Below are positions 19,060-19,074 of a stretch of DNA of 19,074 nt, one piece after another (the stretch's first letter is position 1; each line of letters opens with the position of its first letter). The position numbers and the translations under genes are program-made. The DNA comes from Rodentolepis nana. Its lineage: Eukaryota; Platyhelminthes; Cestoda; Cyclophyllidea; Hymenolepididae. Below the pieces are notes generated by a model, which searched no databases, was not told the DNA's origin, and saw only the letters and a list, made by a program, of their open reading frames with translations. The stretch is taken from positions 25,048-44,121 of the forward strand of contig UZAE01012377.1 of the NCBI GenBank assembly GCA_900617975.1. The letters are read 5' to 3'.

Positions 19060-19074
19060 GGGGGGGGGGGGGGG
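19060..19074 (+). repeat. Poly(G) run of 15 at the window edge
   Basis: The window ends inside an uninterrupted G homopolymer, so its true length is unknown. Other G/C runs of 9-12 occur at 882-891, 5634-5642, 6165-6176 and 16126-16135. Confidence 0.9.

Overview
This is eukaryotic genomic DNA. It is AT-rich and holds one long intron-split protein-coding gene, with canonical GT...AG introns and the standard genetic code, between broad non-coding flanks seeded with a short interspersed repeat. The gene is a single-copy metazoan-type SPT6. Two very small introns (40 and 43 bp) sit near its 5' end, followed by mostly 65-77 bp introns and three longer ones. That pattern, with the low GC of the flanks, resembles parasitic flatworms (trematodes and cestodes). 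This is an inference from architecture, not an identification; no species was recognised.

Layout. Positions 1-2635 hold several copies of a ~290-325 bp repeat (1-109, a tail fragment at 191-231, 548-868, 1616-1936, 2333-2623). Positions 2635-7080 are AT-rich with no recognisable gene. Positions 7181-15284 are the SPT6 coding region on the + strand: 13 coding exons, 12 introns, 1,631 residues. Every exon junction keeps the frame and matches the family alignment. Introns 9 and 10 exceed 1 kb. A likely 3' UTR follows, with a candidate polyadenylation signal at 15808. Positions 16026-17710 contain three more repeat copies, with a GC-richer segment of unknown origin between the first two. The rest is featureless AT-rich sequence, and the window ends in a run of 15 G.

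Function. SPT6 is a nuclear histone chaperone and RNA polymerase II elongation factor. The predicted protein has the whole family layout: acidic N-terminus with the IWS1/Spn1-binding segment, Tex-like helical core, YqgF/RNase H-like domain, helix-hairpin-helix, death-like domain, S1 domain and tandem SH2. The C-terminal tail after the SH2 domains is much shorter than in vertebrates.

The most interesting part is the repeat. Four copies have target-site duplications at both ends, and a fifth has a plausible duplication together with loss of its head. Tails are A/T-rich (ATAAATA-type). This points to a SINE-like element mobilised by target-primed reverse transcription. Its head can fold into a closing stem enclosing a small hairpin, and one copy carries a compensatory base-pair change in that hairpin. 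I could not assign the family to any known SINE.
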